A DNA stretch of 64,000 nucleotides from DATJHM01 sp035493895 (GTDB lineage Bacteria > Chloroflexota > Ktedonobacteria > Ktedonobacterales > Ktedonobacteraceae): NCBI GenBank assembly GCA_035493895.1, contig DATJHM010000261.1, forward strand, positions 116,598-180,597, given 5' to 3'. This document shows positions 27,903 to 37,639 of this stretch, piece after piece. Position 1 is the stretch's first letter. Every line of letters begins with the position of its first letter. The position numbers and the translations under genes were made by a program. The notes under the pieces were generated by a model. That model saw only the letters and a program-made list of their open reading frames with translations. It ran no database searches and was not told the origin of the DNA.

Positions 27903-29393
27903 ATGCCAGACGAACGGGAGATACGATTACAGCGCTTGCAGGCTTTACGGGATCAGGGAATTAATCCCTACCCGAATGCTGTAGAGCGTACACATACGAT
28001 AGCGGATATCCTGGAACATTTTTCCGAACTTGAAGGACCAGAGGGACACTTCACCCTGGTTGGGCGCATACGCCTGAAACGTGAACAAGGCAAAGTTACA
28101 TTTAGCAAATTTGAAGATGGCACGGGCAGTATCCAGCTGTTTTTCCGCTTTAATGACGTCGGCGAAGAGGCTTATCGCGCGTTGAAACTGATTGACCTCG
28201 GCGATTTTATCCAGGCCAGCGGGTATCTATTTGTTACCCAGCGTGGAGAACGTTCACTCCATGTACAGAAGTATCGCATCCTGGCAAAGGGCCTGCGCCC
28301 CCTTCCAGAAAAGTTTCACGGTCTGGAAGATATTGATACACGCCAGCGCAAACGCTACCTCGATCTGATTGCCAATGGAGACGAAACCAAAAAGACGTTT
28401 GTGATTCGCAGCAAAACGATCAGCGCCGTACGTCGCTTTCTGGATGATCATGGCTATCTCGAAGCCGAAACTCCTATCTTGCAACCACTCTATGGTGGTG
28501 CCACTGCGCGTCCTTTTGTGACGCATCATAATACACTGGATCGCGATTTATATCTGCGTATCGCAGTCGAACTGTATTTGAAACGCTTGATTGTCGGCGG
28601 CTTCGAACGCGTCTATGAAATCGGGCGCAATTTCCGCAATGAGGGCATTGACCGCAGCCATAATCCTGAATTCACGATGCTTGAGTTCTATCAAGCCTAC
28701 GCGGATTACAACGATACACTCAAGCTGGTTGAAGAGATGGTTGCATTCGTGGCAATCCAGGTGCATGGCAGCACAACGATTACCTATCAGGGCACGGAGA
28801 TCGATCTGACTCCTCCCTGGCCGCGTATTCCGCTGCTGGACGCCATTGCCGAGTATACAGGCATCCCGGTAAATCAATTTCCAGATAAAGAGAGTCTGGC
28901 CGCCGAAATGCGCGCAAAAGGCTATCAGGCTGATCCCAAACTGGGACGTGGCCGCCTGATTGACGATCTCAAAAGCGAGATGTTCCGCAAGGGCTTCCCG
29001 GCCCTGAAACAGGCTCTCTTCCTGATCGACTACCCACTCGATGTCTCACCGCTGGCGAAAAAGCATCGTGAGATCTCCGGTCTGGTCGAACGCTTCCAGC
29101 CCTTCGTGGGCGGGTTAGAGCTGGGCAATGCGTTTACCGAGCTCAACGATCCGCTCGACCAGCGTATGCGTTTTGAAGATCAGATGCGCCAGCGCAATCA
29201 GGGCGATGACGAGGCGCAAGTGCTCGACGAAGATTTCCTGGAGGCGATGGAGATTGGCATGCCCCCTACGAGCGGGGTCGGCATCGGCATCGATCGCCTG
29301 GCGATGGCGATGGCCGATCAGGACTCTATTCGCGACGTGATTCTTTTCCCAACGATGCGTAAAACGGCTGAAGAGCAGTCCGAGGAGAGCTAA
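27903..29393 (+). CDS. lysS: Lysyl-tRNA synthetase, class II
   Basis: A 496-residue protein with an N-terminal OB-fold anticodon-binding domain (about 45-150) and the class II catalytic domain (about 165-490). Motif 2 is seen at FRNEGIDRSHNPEFTMLEFYQAYADY and motif 3 at GVGIGIDRLAMAM. It charges tRNA-Lys. The length is normal. A GGAGG lies 15 bp ahead of the ATG, and the start residue (27903) fits the usual MPDEREIRLQRL beginning of the family. A terminator-like hairpin follows. Confidence 0.96.
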   Translation: MPDEREIRLQRLQALRDQGINPYPNAVERTHTIADILEHFSELEGPEGHFTLVGRIRLKREQGKVTFSKFEDGTGSIQLFFRFNDVGEEAYRALKLIDLGDFIQASGYLFVTQRGERSLHVQKYRILAKGLRPLPEKFHGLEDIDTRQRKRYLDLIANGDETKKTFVIRSKTISAVRRFLDDHGYLEAETPILQPLYGGATARPFVTHHNTLDRDLYLRIAVELYLKRLIVGGFERVYEIGRNFRNEGIDRSHNPEFTMLEFYQAYADYNDTLKLVEEMVAFVAIQVHGSTTITYQGTEIDLTPPWPRIPLLDAIAEYTGIPVNQFPDKESLAAEMRAKGYQADPKLGRGRLIDDLKSEMFRKGFPALKQALFLIDYPLDVSPLAKKHREISGLVERFQPFVGGLELGNAFTELNDPLDQRMRFEDQMRQRNQGDDEAQVLDEDFLEAMEIGMPPTSGVGIGIDRLAMAMADQDSIRDVILFPTMRKTAEEQSEES

Positions 29394-29405
29394 CGTTCCA
29401 GGCTA

Positions 29406-29433
29406 AGACTCCCGCGTTACTCTGCGGGAGTCT
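29406..29433 (+). terminator. Hairpin after lysS
   Basis: AGACTCCCGC (29406-29415) pairs exactly with GCGGGAGTCT (29424-29433) over an 8-nt loop, 12 bp after the stop. The T-run is poor (CACCGGTCCTT). Confidence 0.65.
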
Positions 29434-29463
29434 CACCGGTCCTTATGAAAGAACGAGCGCCTG

Positions 29464-30291
29464 ATGGCTACAGAGAAAAAGCACGATGTCTCACCCTCGT
29501 CTCTTTTATCGACGGTATCGACCGACGCTACTTTTTCCTGGTGGACCTGGCGTCCAGGGCTCAAACCGCTGTATGCCCTTGCGCTCGGTGGCATCCTGTC
29601 GATCATTGGCCTCTTGCTCACCAGTCTGGGTCTGTTCCTGCTCGTTTTCAGCATCTGGGATCAGCATTCACCCTTGCAACCCGTGCCCGCCACGGTTCTG
29701 CACCATCAAGCCAGTCCATCATCCGACCTGACACTCCATCTCTCTACCACAAACCTGCCCGCCACCACCTCTCTGAGCGTCCCGAAAACTGCCTATCAAC
29801 GGCTCACAGACGGCACAAGCGTACAGGTACTCTACTCACAACATCTCCAGGTACCACTCGCTATTAAGGCTGGCAGGCAACGCTATATACTCACGGAAAC
29901 CAGCAGCCTGAACGAGCCCGGCACTGCACTCCTACCACTCTTACTCGGCTTGCTTCTGCTGTGCTATCCAGCTATCCTGGCCCATTGGGGCTGGCGCGAT
30001 CTGCTTATCCGGCGTCTGACCCCTGAATATATCCCTGATATGGCCGCCACGGTGGTTGGCAAAAGAACCCTGCAAATCACGCCAGCCGATCGTCCAGGCA
30101 GGATCAGCGTAGGGAGAGGGCATATCTGGTACGGTATTGCCCTACAATCCGCACGCTCCGAAAAACCACAGGCGATAGTCACGTTCAGCGTGGGTGAGGA
30201 ACAATTTTCCAGGCTCGAAGAGGGCGACCATGTGCAGGTTCGCTACTCACCGCACCTGCATTATGTTTACGCGATTGAACATCTTATCTGA
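29464..30291 (+). CDS. Two-helix membrane protein with repeated beta domain, unknown function
   Basis: 275 residues: membrane segments at about 38-62 and 155-175, each followed by a soluble beta-rich domain. The first soluble part ends DGTSVQVLYSQHLQVPLAI and the second ends GDHVQVRYSPHLHYVYAIE, so they look like an internal duplication. The V-x-V-x-Y-S/D-P pattern resembles DUF3592-type domains, but I cannot assign it. It has no clear operon partner, lying between lysS and comF on the same strand. Confidence 0.6.
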   Translation: MATEKKHDVSPSSLLSTVSTDATFSWWTWRPGLKPLYALALGGILSIIGLLLTSLGLFLLVFSIWDQHSPLQPVPATVLHHQASPSSDLTLHLSTTNLPATTSLSVPKTAYQRLTDGTSVQVLYSQHLQVPLAIKAGRQRYILTETSSLNEPGTALLPLLLGLLLLCYPAILAHWGWRDLLIRRLTPEYIPDMAATVVGKRTLQITPADRPGRISVGRGHIWYGIALQSARSEKPQAIVTFSVGEEQFSRLEEGDHVQVRYSPHLHYVYAIEHLI

Positions 30292-30390
30292 GGAACAGAT
30301 TTGGGATTGAGGCGAAACCTTCAGTTGGTACGTACTTAAAGAAGAGGTTTATTCCCACTTCAGATTGTGGCAAGGTTGAGGAGGAAGCTT

Positions 30391-31140
30391 ATGCCAGCAT
30401 TACCTATCCAGCAAGTCCGTTATTTCATCCAACAGGCTCTCGATATTATTTTTCCAGTAGAATGTGTTCTCTGTGCGCGCGTCGGAAGCGTGCTCTGCTC
30501 GGACTGTCAGCCACAGCTCCAGGTACAACCGAACTATGCCAGATGCGCCCACTGCCATGCGCCATTGACAGAGGATGGACAGTGCCCATCCTGCCGCGTG
30601 CGTCCACTCAGGTTACACGGATTGCGCGCCTATGCCGGTTATCAGGGAGCGCTACGCCAGTGCATCCATGCATTGAAATATGATGGCCAGACACGACTTG
30701 CCCAACCTCTGGGCACACTGCTGGCCCAGACCTATCGCCGTTATGGTATGCAGGCTGACTATCTGATCCCACTGCCCTTGCATAGCACACGACAAAAACA
30801 ACGGGGCTATAACCACGCCACGCTATTAGCTCGTGCCTGCGCGGAACAACTGGGAGTCCTGGTACACGAAGAACTGGTCAGCAGGCAGCGAGCCACACCC
30901 TCTCAAGTAGGACTCACTCCGCAACAACGTCACCAGAATGTCTCAGGAGCATTTTCCATTCTCCCTACGGTTACAACCAGAACTATCTTTAAACGTAGAC
31001 TTATTATCATAGACGATGTCTGCACAACAGGAGCTACGCTAGAAGCCTGCGCAGAGACGCTCTTGAGCGCGGGAGCCGGGAGTGTTTGGGGACTGGTACT
31101 GGCACGTTCCGACCTATCGACGCAGCATAATACACTTTGA
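30391..31140 (+). CDS. comF: ComF-family phosphoribosyltransferase-like protein
   Basis: A 249-residue protein with an N-terminal double zinc ribbon (CVLC...CSDC, CAHC...CPSC, about 20-65) and a C-terminal PRTase-fold domain with the PRPP loop IIIDDVCTTGAT. ComF proteins are needed for DNA uptake in competent bacteria and are widely conserved. The ATG at 30391 lies 8 bp after AGGAGG and is preferred to an upstream in-frame start at 30367. Confidence 0.9.
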   Translation: MPALPIQQVRYFIQQALDIIFPVECVLCARVGSVLCSDCQPQLQVQPNYARCAHCHAPLTEDGQCPSCRVRPLRLHGLRAYAGYQGALRQCIHALKYDGQTRLAQPLGTLLAQTYRRYGMQADYLIPLPLHSTRQKQRGYNHATLLARACAEQLGVLVHEELVSRQRATPSQVGLTPQQRHQNVSGAFSILPTVTTRTIFKRRLIIIDDVCTTGATLEACAETLLSAGAGSVWGLVLARSDLSTQHNTL

Positions 31141-31288
31141 CTTATGTTATAATAGGGCACAACCGATCATAGATCTCGCATCTAGTAGTTCTTACACAAA
31201 TTAGCGCGTGCACTGTAGCGCGTACCCATTAGCGAGCCACGCTGAGGAGCTACTTACGATTTGCCCTAGCAAGTAGAGAGGAGCCTCG

Positions 31289-33262
31289 ATGTCAATAAGA
31301 GGGAGATGGCTCAAAACGAGCATTTTCTGGCTCCTGATCATGCTGACCATCATCGTGGTCATCGTGTTCATTTTTCGCACACAAACCAATACCAGACAGG
31401 TCAACATCTCTACTATCCTGAACGATATAAAAAGTGACTTGCAGGCTGGTCAAAAAGACACATTACAAATCTCAGGCACAACGCTCACTCTCATTCGAGG
31501 TCATAGCACAGGGACAGCTACCAGAGAATATGCCAATGTCAATGATAGTTTTGATATTACACGTGTCCTCCATGATAACAACATCGACTACACCAACACT
31601 GATCAACTCACGCTACAATACGAACAACCCGACGCAATCTGGAACTGGCTAGGAGCGCTGGGAGGTCTGCTCCCTTTTATCCTCATTGCTCTCTTCCTCC
31701 TCTTCGTCATTCGCCAGACGCAGGGCACAAGCAATCAGGCATTATCCTTTGGCAAAAGCAAAGCACGCATCTTTATGGGCAATAAACCCATGATTACGTT
31801 CGCCGACGTTGCAGGGGTTGATGAGGCCAAGCAAGAACTTCAGGAGATCGTCGAATTTCTCAAATATCCCGAAAAGTTTGTTTCTCTGGGGGCGCGTATC
31901 CCCAAGGGTCTCCTCCTGGTAGGGCCGCCCGGCACAGGCAAAACGCTGATCTCGCGCGCGGTCGCAGGCGAAGCTGGCGTCCCATTTTTTAGCATTAGCG
32001 GCTCTGAGTTTGTCGAGATGTTCGCAGGAGTAGGGGCAAGCCGTGTGCGCGATCTCTTCGAGCAGGCCAAACGCCATAATCCCTGCATTGTCTTTGTGGA
32101 CGAGATCGACGCTGTCGGACGGCAACGTGGAGCTGGCCTCGGCGGCTCTCACGATGAACGCGAGCAAACGCTCAATCAGATTCTCGTCGAGATGGATGGT
32201 TTCGACACTCGCACGAATGTGATTGTCATCGCCGCTACGAATCGGCCCGACGTGCTCGATCCCGCGCTACTGCGGCCCGGACGCTTTGATCGTCAGGTCA
32301 CGCTGGATCGTCCCGATATTCGTGGGCGTACTGCCATTCTCCAGGTACACGCAAAAAATAAGCCGCTGGACGCTGGTATCACGCTCGATACGCTCGCCCG
32401 GCAAACGCCCGGCTTCTCCGGGGCCGATCTGGCCAATCTGCTCAACGAGGCCGCGATTCTTACCGCACGGCGCAATAAGCGCAAAATTGGCATTGGCGAA
32501 CTCGAGGAAGCCATTGACCGCGTCGTCGCGGGCCCGGCCCGTAAGAGTCGCATCATTAGCGAACGCGAGAAAGCCATTACCGCCTATCATGAAGTCGGAC
32601 ATGCTCTGGTTGCACGTATGCTTCCCAATACAGACCCGGTGCATAAAGTCTCGATCGTCGCACGTGGTCAGGCGGGCGGCTTCACGATGCTTCTCCCAAC
32701 AGAAGATCGCTATCTGTGGAGCAAGCCCCAGTTTGAAGACACGCTCGCCTATGCCCTGGGCGGACATGCGGCCGAACTGATCACCTTTGGCGAGGTGACC
32801 ACGGGCGCTTCCAACGATATCGAACGCGTTACGAAGATTGCACGCGCAATGGTCACTGAATACGGCATGAGCAAACGCATCGGACCGATGGCATTGGGAC
32901 AAAAAGAGGAACCGATCTTTCTGGGCCGCGACTTCAACGAACATCGCGCCTATAGCGAGCAGACGGCACGCGAGATCGATGAGGAGACACGCCGCATTAT
33001 TCAGGAGGCCTTCGATAAAGCCTCCAACATTCTCATGCAAAATAAGACGCGTCTGATCACCATCAGCGAACGCCTGATCAAAGAAGAAACGTTGGAAGGT
33101 CCTCTCTTCGAATCGCTCTTCAATCAGCAGATCAATGATGGACAGTTTGAAGGTCCGTCCGTCGTGGTAAAAGCACCAGAAGAAAATATGACAAGAGGTC
33201 TGAGGGCGCTGCCACAGCCAAACTCCTCCTATCAGTCGCAGCTCAACATTGATGACTGGTAG
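31289..33262 (+). CDS. ftsH: ATP-dependent zinc metalloprotease FtsH
   Basis: 657 residues: membrane helix at about 12-30, an extracytoplasmic segment, a second helix at about 120-142, AAA+ module and M41 peptidase. Walker A (GPPGTGKT), Walker B (IVFVDEID), the second region of homology ([25 protein letters not shown]) and the HEVGH zinc motif near residue 434 are all intact. It degrades misfolded and unneeded membrane and cytosolic proteins. A TATAAT is present at 31148-31153 upstream, but its -35 is unclear. Confidence 0.96.
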   Translation: MSIRGRWLKTSIFWLLIMLTIIVVIVFIFRTQTNTRQVNISTILNDIKSDLQAGQKDTLQISGTTLTLIRGHSTGTATREYANVNDSFDITRVLHDNNIDYTNTDQLTLQYEQPDAIWNWLGALGGLLPFILIALFLLFVIRQTQGTSNQALSFGKSKARIFMGNKPMITFADVAGVDEAKQELQEIVEFLKYPEKFVSLGARIPKGLLLVGPPGTGKTLISRAVAGEAGVPFFSISGSEFVEMFAGVGASRVRDLFEQAKRHNPCIVFVDEIDAVGRQRGAGLGGSHDEREQTLNQILVEMDGFDTRTNVIVIAATNRPDVLDPALLRPGRFDRQVTLDRPDIRGRTAILQVHAKNKPLDAGITLDTLARQTPGFSGADLANLLNEAAILTARRNKRKIGIGELEEAIDRVVAGPARKSRIISEREKAITAYHEVGHALVARMLPNTDPVHKVSIVARGQAGGFTMLLPTEDRYLWSKPQFEDTLAYALGGHAAELITFGEVTTGASNDIERVTKIARAMVTEYGMSKRIGPMALGQKEEPIFLGRDFNEHRAYSEQTAREIDEETRRIIQEAFDKASNILMQNKTRLITISERLIKEETLEGPLFESLFNQQINDGQFEGPSVVVKAPEENMTRGLRALPQPNSSYQSQLNIDDW

Positions 33263-33428
33263 CATCGATGGCAGGAAACATCACATGCGAAAAACCTTGT
33301 GAGGTCGAGCTAGTCATAGTACAATGGTAAGAGCAAAGAGTTCCCGGTTCGCAAACGGAGAGATTTTGCACAGGAATCTTCCCGTATGTCGCGTAGCCAG
33401 GGACTTTTTCAGTAGAAGGAGAAAAGGC

Positions 33429-34658
33429 ATGACAACTACCGATGTGAGTAAACGCGATTGGGTCGCCCTTGAGCAGCAATATTATCAGGGAACCTTCAAG
33501 CGCCAGCCGATCACGATTGTGCGCGGCGAGGGAGTACGCGTATGGGATAGTGAAGGCAAAAGCTACCTTGATTTCGTCGCTGGTATCGCTGTCAATGTCC
33601 TGGGTCATTGCCACCCGGCCATTGTCGAGGCGGTACAGCGCCAGGTGACGCAGCTCGTCCACGTCTCAAACCTGTATTATAATACGAAGCAGATCGAGCT
33701 GGCAGAGCTCCTGAGCAAGCAGAGCGGAGGTATGCGCTCTTTCTTCTCCAACAGCGGAGCCGAGGCCAACGAAGGCGCGATCAAGCTGGCACGTAAGTAT
33801 GGCCGCCTGCATCGCAATGGGGCCTATGAAGTGATCAGCATGGACCGCAGTTTCCATGGCCGTACCCTTGCCACGACAGCCGCGACGGGACAACCCTCCT
33901 ATCAGGCCACCTGGGCTCCTATCCCCGATGGCTTCAAACAGGTACCATTCAATGATCTGGAAGCACTCAAGCAGGCGACCAGCGCGAAAACGGCGGCGAT
34001 CCTGGTCGAGGCCGTACAGGGCGAAGGTGGTATTTATCCCGCTGATAAGGCCTATATGCAGGGCTTGCGCGACTGGTGCGACGAGCAGAATCTTGTGCTG
34101 ATCTGTGATGAAGTGCAGGCCAGCATGGGACGTACAGGCAAGTTCTTTAGCTGGGAGCACTATGTACGCCCGGATATCGTGACTATGGCCAAGGGGCTGG
34201 CGGGCGGCGTTCCCATCGGAGCCATGTTGACCGATCCACGCACTGATCTCTTTGTTCCTGGCGATCATGGCACGACCTTCGGAGGCAATCCCATCGCCTG
34301 CGCCGCCGGTATCGCAACGATCAACACCATTATAGAGCAGCACCTGGTTGAGAATGCGGCAACGATGGGCGAATACTGGAACAGCAAGCTGGTAGAATTC
34401 AGCCAGAAGTACAGTTTCGTCGGCAGTTCACGCGGTATTGGCCTGATGCGCGCCGTGGACATTCACCAGGGTCTCGCGCCCACGATCGTGCAGAAGGCTC
34501 TCGAACATGGTCTGTTGCTGAACAGTGTGGCACCGGATACGCTCCGCATGGTTCCACCTCTGGTCTTAACCCACGCGGATATCGACGAAGCCGCTGCGCT
34601 GCTCGATCAAGCGCTTGCCGAGGTCGCTCAGCTTCCTGCTGCGCAAGCGACGGCATAA
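33429..34658 (+). CDS. Acetylornithine/succinyldiaminopimelate-type aminotransferase
   Basis: A 409-residue class III PLP aminotransferase. It shows FVAGIAVNVLGHCHP, SNSGAEANEGAIKLAR, the glycine/Asp PLP contacts (LICDEVQ), the Schiff-base Lys in MAKGLAGGVPIGA and GTTFGGNPIACAAG. This combination is typical of ArgD/AstC-type enzymes in arginine and lysine synthesis. Without other arg genes near, the substrate is inferred. ATG 33429 has AAGGAG upstream, whereas the longer frame from 33324 reads like non-coding DNA. Confidence 0.88.
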   Translation: MTTTDVSKRDWVALEQQYYQGTFKRQPITIVRGEGVRVWDSEGKSYLDFVAGIAVNVLGHCHPAIVEAVQRQVTQLVHVSNLYYNTKQIELAELLSKQSGGMRSFFSNSGAEANEGAIKLARKYGRLHRNGAYEVISMDRSFHGRTLATTAATGQPSYQATWAPIPDGFKQVPFNDLEALKQATSAKTAAILVEAVQGEGGIYPADKAYMQGLRDWCDEQNLVLICDEVQASMGRTGKFFSWEHYVRPDIVTMAKGLAGGVPIGAMLTDPRTDLFVPGDHGTTFGGNPIACAAGIATINTIIEQHLVENAATMGEYWNSKLVEFSQKYSFVGSSRGIGLMRAVDIHQGLAPTIVQKALEHGLLLNSVAPDTLRMVPPLVLTHADIDEAAALLDQALAEVAQLPAAQATA

Positions 34659-34688
34659 AAAGAGCGATGAAAGCATAAGCATTAAAGA

Positions 34689-34719
34689 AGCAGGATCGTA
34701 GGATAGATACGATCCTGCT
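34689..34719. terminator. Hairpin between convergent genes
   Basis: AGCAGGATCGTA (34689-34700) and TACGATCCTGCT (34708-34719) form a 12-bp perfect stem with a 7-nt loop, followed by GCTTCTTG. It lies between the aminotransferase and the minus-strand AlaRS-like gene and may serve both. Confidence 0.7.
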
Positions 34720-34757
34720 GCTTCTTGATAGAACAGAACTCAGACGATGCATACTGG

Positions 34758-36107
34758 CTACACAGTGCGGAAATGCCCGCTGATACTGTGCCGACTGACC
34801 TCGCGATGTTCCGCCAACGCGTACTCGTATTCAGGCCATGAAACCGTCAGGCCACGTTCCGCAAGAATCTCCACCGCCAGATCAGCAGGAAAACCTTTCT
34901 CCGCCTGAAGCTGAAACACATGCTTCCCCGATATCACATTCTCGCGCTCAGGCTCCAACTGCTCCAGGAAACGCAGACCGCTACTGAGCACGCGAGAGAA
35001 TTGTCGCTCTTCGGATACAAAGACTGATGTGAGTGCCGGGATACGCTCCTGCTCTTCTATGGATAACAGTCCTTGATGGCCTTCCGCCAACGACTGAAGT
35101 AGCTCGTACAGAAATGGCTCATCCAGACCCAGAAAGCGTCCCTGCCGCGCCGCACGTCGGATCAGACGCCGTACCACAGAACTGCGCCCATCGCGCCCCG
35201 GCGAGACTCCCGCGAGAGACGCCAGTAACGCCGCCCGCACATGATCCACGATCATACGCCTCGCCCGCCGCTCAACCGCCACGTTCTTCGCTACCCCCGC
35301 AGGAGCACACTCGGCCAACCGCTCTTGCGCAGGCAAAAACAAATCAATGGTGAAGACAGATTCTGCATTTTGTGCTACCGCTGCCATACGCTCAAGCCCC
35401 ATGCCCGTATCAATGTTGCGCAACGGCAATGGCTGTAACATACCATTCTTGAGCTCTTTATATTCCATAAACACAAGATTCCAGATTTCCAAGAATCGTT
35501 CACAATCGCACCCGGGTCGACAATCCGCCGAGCCGCAACCCCACTCCACTCCACGATCGACAAAAATCTCCGAACAGGGACCACAGGCACCTACACCATG
35601 CATCCAGAAATTGTCCTCTCTTCCCAGCGGTACTATACGCTCCTTCGGAATACCCAGGCGCACCCATTCGTTCCAGGCAACCTCGTCCAATAACAGCATA
35701 TTCTCGGAATCGCCCGCAAAAATCGTCACCCAGAGTTGCTCCATCTTCAATGCGAAACGCTCCAGCAGCAATTCAAGCGCCATTGCAATCGCCTCACGCT
35801 TCTCATAATCTCCAATCGACCAGTTTCCCAGCATAAAAAAGCTCGTATTCTTGCGGCCATTCAAACCGACTGCATCCACATCATCCGTACGCAGACAGCG
35901 TTGCAATCCTGCCAGACGCGCTGAGAGTGGCATCTCCTGACCCAGGAGATAGGGCAACAATGGTTGCATACCAGCAATCACGAATGAGGTACTACTCCCA
36001 GGAACAGCCAGAGGACTCGTCGGTAACACCGCATGACCACGCGTACGAAAGAAATCCAGGTACTCAGATACAATTGTAGATGACGACAACATCTTTTCCG
36101 CGCTCAT
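34758..36107 (-). CDS. Truncated alanyl-tRNA synthetase paralog (catalytic and tRNA-recognition core, no editing domain)
   Basis: 449 residues, about half of normal AlaRS. The class II aminoacylation core is well kept: FVIAGMQPLLPYLLG, FFMLGNWSIGDYEKREA, GACGPCSEIFVDRG, CDCERFLEIWNLVFMEY and NIDTGMGLERMA, then the helical tRNA-recognition domain. The chain stops before the beta-barrel editing domain and C-Ala domain. It is preceded by a T-box leader, so its expression responds to uncharged tRNA. It may be a supplementary AlaRS, a resistant paralog or an enzyme that aminoacylates another acceptor. ATG 36107 has AGAGGA 5 bp upstream; the frame upstream is open without support. Confidence 0.85.
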   Translation of the reverse strand: MSAEKMLSSSTIVSEYLDFFRTRGHAVLPTSPLAVPGSSTSFVIAGMQPLLPYLLGQEMPLSARLAGLQRCLRTDDVDAVGLNGRKNTSFFMLGNWSIGDYEKREAIAMALELLLERFALKMEQLWVTIFAGDSENMLLLDEVAWNEWVRLGIPKERIVPLGREDNFWMHGVGACGPCSEIFVDRGVEWGCGSADCRPGCDCERFLEIWNLVFMEYKELKNGMLQPLPLRNIDTGMGLERMAAVAQNAESVFTIDLFLPAQERLAECAPAGVAKNVAVERRARRMIVDHVRAALLASLAGVSPGRDGRSSVVRRLIRRAARQGRFLGLDEPFLYELLQSLAEGHQGLLSIEEQERIPALTSVFVSEERQFSRVLSSGLRFLEQLEPERENVISGKHVFQLQAEKGFPADLAVEILAERGLTVSWPEYEYALAEHREVSRHSISGHFRTV

Positions 36108-36224
36108 AGCAATCCTCTTTCGTTTCAAGCATTGATTCTCGTCGCTACTCATGCTCTGCCCACATGTACCAGCTATCCCTGCTTTCTAATTGTGCGAAGA
36201 AAAGCAATAGGACAGTGAGCAAAT

Positions 36225-36600
36225 AAAAAAGCCCACCCTGATTCTTCATCAGGGCGGGCTGAAATTTCTCTCTTCTCAGACCGTGGTACCACCTGCATTG
36301 GAGATTAACATTGCCCCAAAAAACACGCAATCTCCCGCTCGTCAGGCACGGATATGCAACACATGGAGCGTACTATACTATCTATTTTGCTTACTCCACA
36401 GGCACTCGATGCCCTGCCCGGAGATAACGGCGGGCTACCGGCAAAGATTACTGGCTGTTGAAAAACAACGTTCGTCTCGCATCGCGATCCGGTCAGGATC
36501 AGAGGGGGGCCTTCCATAGACTTATAAGAGGTCGGCTTTCCACCACCTCCGACTCGCTGCAACTCAAAGTCATATGTACTCGTCCCTCGCGACGATCTTT
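36225..36600 (-). promoter_or_regulatory. T-box riboswitch leader
   Basis: On the minus strand the leader begins near 36600. Its Stem I has the expected GGTGGTGGAAAGCC-type AG-bulge/distal region (36549-36534), then a pyrimidine-rich part with GCC at 36510-36508, a candidate alanine specifier codon, and later the near-invariant T-box AGGTGGTACCACGG (36294-36281). It ends in a strong terminator: AGCCCGCCCTGAT (36260-36248) pairs with the segment up to 36231 and six T follow (36230-36225). It should read through when uncharged tRNA binds. The tRNA identity is inferred from the specifier and the downstream gene. Confidence 0.85.
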
Positions 36601-36618
36601 TTTCTCATTAATGACACA

Positions 36619-36647
36619 AGCATAACTGGTATATACCATAAAGTCAA
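36619..36647 (-). promoter_or_regulatory. Promoter of the T-box transcript
   Basis: Minus-strand TTGACT (36647-36642), 17-bp spacer, TATGCT (36624-36619). The spacer contains the 10-bp palindrome GGTATATACC, which could be an operator. Position agrees with the predicted start of the T-box leader. Confidence 0.6.
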
Positions 36648-36661
36648 GCACCCGCGAAAAT

Positions 36662-37591
36662 CTATTTCTGGGCGTGCAGTATATAACCAGCAATCTCATA
36701 ACCACGGCCAGGACGCTCGTTTGTGGGTAGATCGGTCAACCACTCCCACTGCCCCTCCTCGACGACCTGAAATACCTCATGCACCAGCTCAAAAAATTGC
36801 CGGGGCACCAGCGGCAACGCCCGGCGATGGTTTGCATCGTGATCGGTCCCGTGCACGGTAAACACAAAACCACGCACATCACTGAGTAAGACAGCTACTC
36901 CGCCTTGATCCAACAACGAACGCAGCAAGTGAAGGTGCGCCCTGATGATACGCACGCGAAAAGCCTGAGCCGCTTCCTGATAGCGCCGATGTCGCTCCTG
37001 ATCCGCGAGCAGTTCAGGGGCAAGATTTTGGATGGTATCCAGTACATCAAGCAACGGATAGCTAAATAATTGCGACACTACCAGCGAGCTGATCACCAGA
37101 CCACAATCACCATCGGACAACGTCTCTAGCTCGGGCGGATCGGGCACCCGGCACTGCTCCAGACATAGGGCTGCGGCGTCAAATAGCGCCGTCGCCCCCT
37201 GCTTCCGCAATCTCGGCCAGTCCTGCTGCTGCAACAACTGGTGTAACGCGGCGCTGACTTCACCGGTAATATCACCCTGTATCAGGCGCACACGCTTGCG
37301 TTGCGAGGCTACCGTCAGTTCATCGCGTCCGCGCAGCAGCGAAACCAGATCCAGATCTACCAGTATGACCTCATCGGAGGCACGCACCAGCTCTGCCAGC
37401 GGCACCTCCGTACAGGCACCCGCTCCAAGCACAACTGTACTACGCGAGGCGGCACCAGCACGTCGTTGCAGCGCACGCAAGACAAGATCGGTGCAGCGCT
37501 GAAGATGTTGCGGTGCATGCTCACGTAACCACAAACGGCGCTGCGTTCCTTGCATTGTCACATTACTATAAGAAAGTGTATCGATACGCAC
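36662..37591 (-). CDS. SAM-dependent methyltransferase-like protein
   Basis: A 309-residue protein with a Rossmann-type motif VVLGAGACTEVPLAEL (about 52-67), followed by an acidic residue at the end of strand 2 (VILVDLDLVSL) and IQGDI, the pattern of class I methyltransferases. The substrate is unknown and the second half is helical and unfamiliar. I use a GTG start at 37591; an ATG 36 bp inside is an alternative. It ends just upstream of the T-box promoter on the same strand, so the two could be separate units. Confidence 0.65.
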   Translation of the reverse strand: MRIDTLSYSNVTMQGTQRRLWLREHAPQHLQRCTDLVLRALQRRAGAASRSTVVLGAGACTEVPLAELVRASDEVILVDLDLVSLLRGRDELTVASQRKRVRLIQGDITGEVSAALHQLLQQQDWPRLRKQGATALFDAAALCLEQCRVPDPPELETLSDGDCGLVISSLVVSQLFSYPLLDVLDTIQNLAPELLADQERHRRYQEAAQAFRVRIIRAHLHLLRSLLDQGGVAVLLSDVRGFVFTVHGTDHDANHRRALPLVPRQFFELVHEVFQVVEEGQWEWLTDLPTNERPGRGYEIAGYILHAQK

Positions 37592-37639
37592 AGATTTAAA
37601 ACCTTACCATCCCTTCGTAGGGCCCTGATCTTGCCGTGC

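Noticed and set aside
32267..33265. 332-codon open frame opposite ftsH
   Set aside because: Shadow of a well-conserved gene; no recognisable protein.
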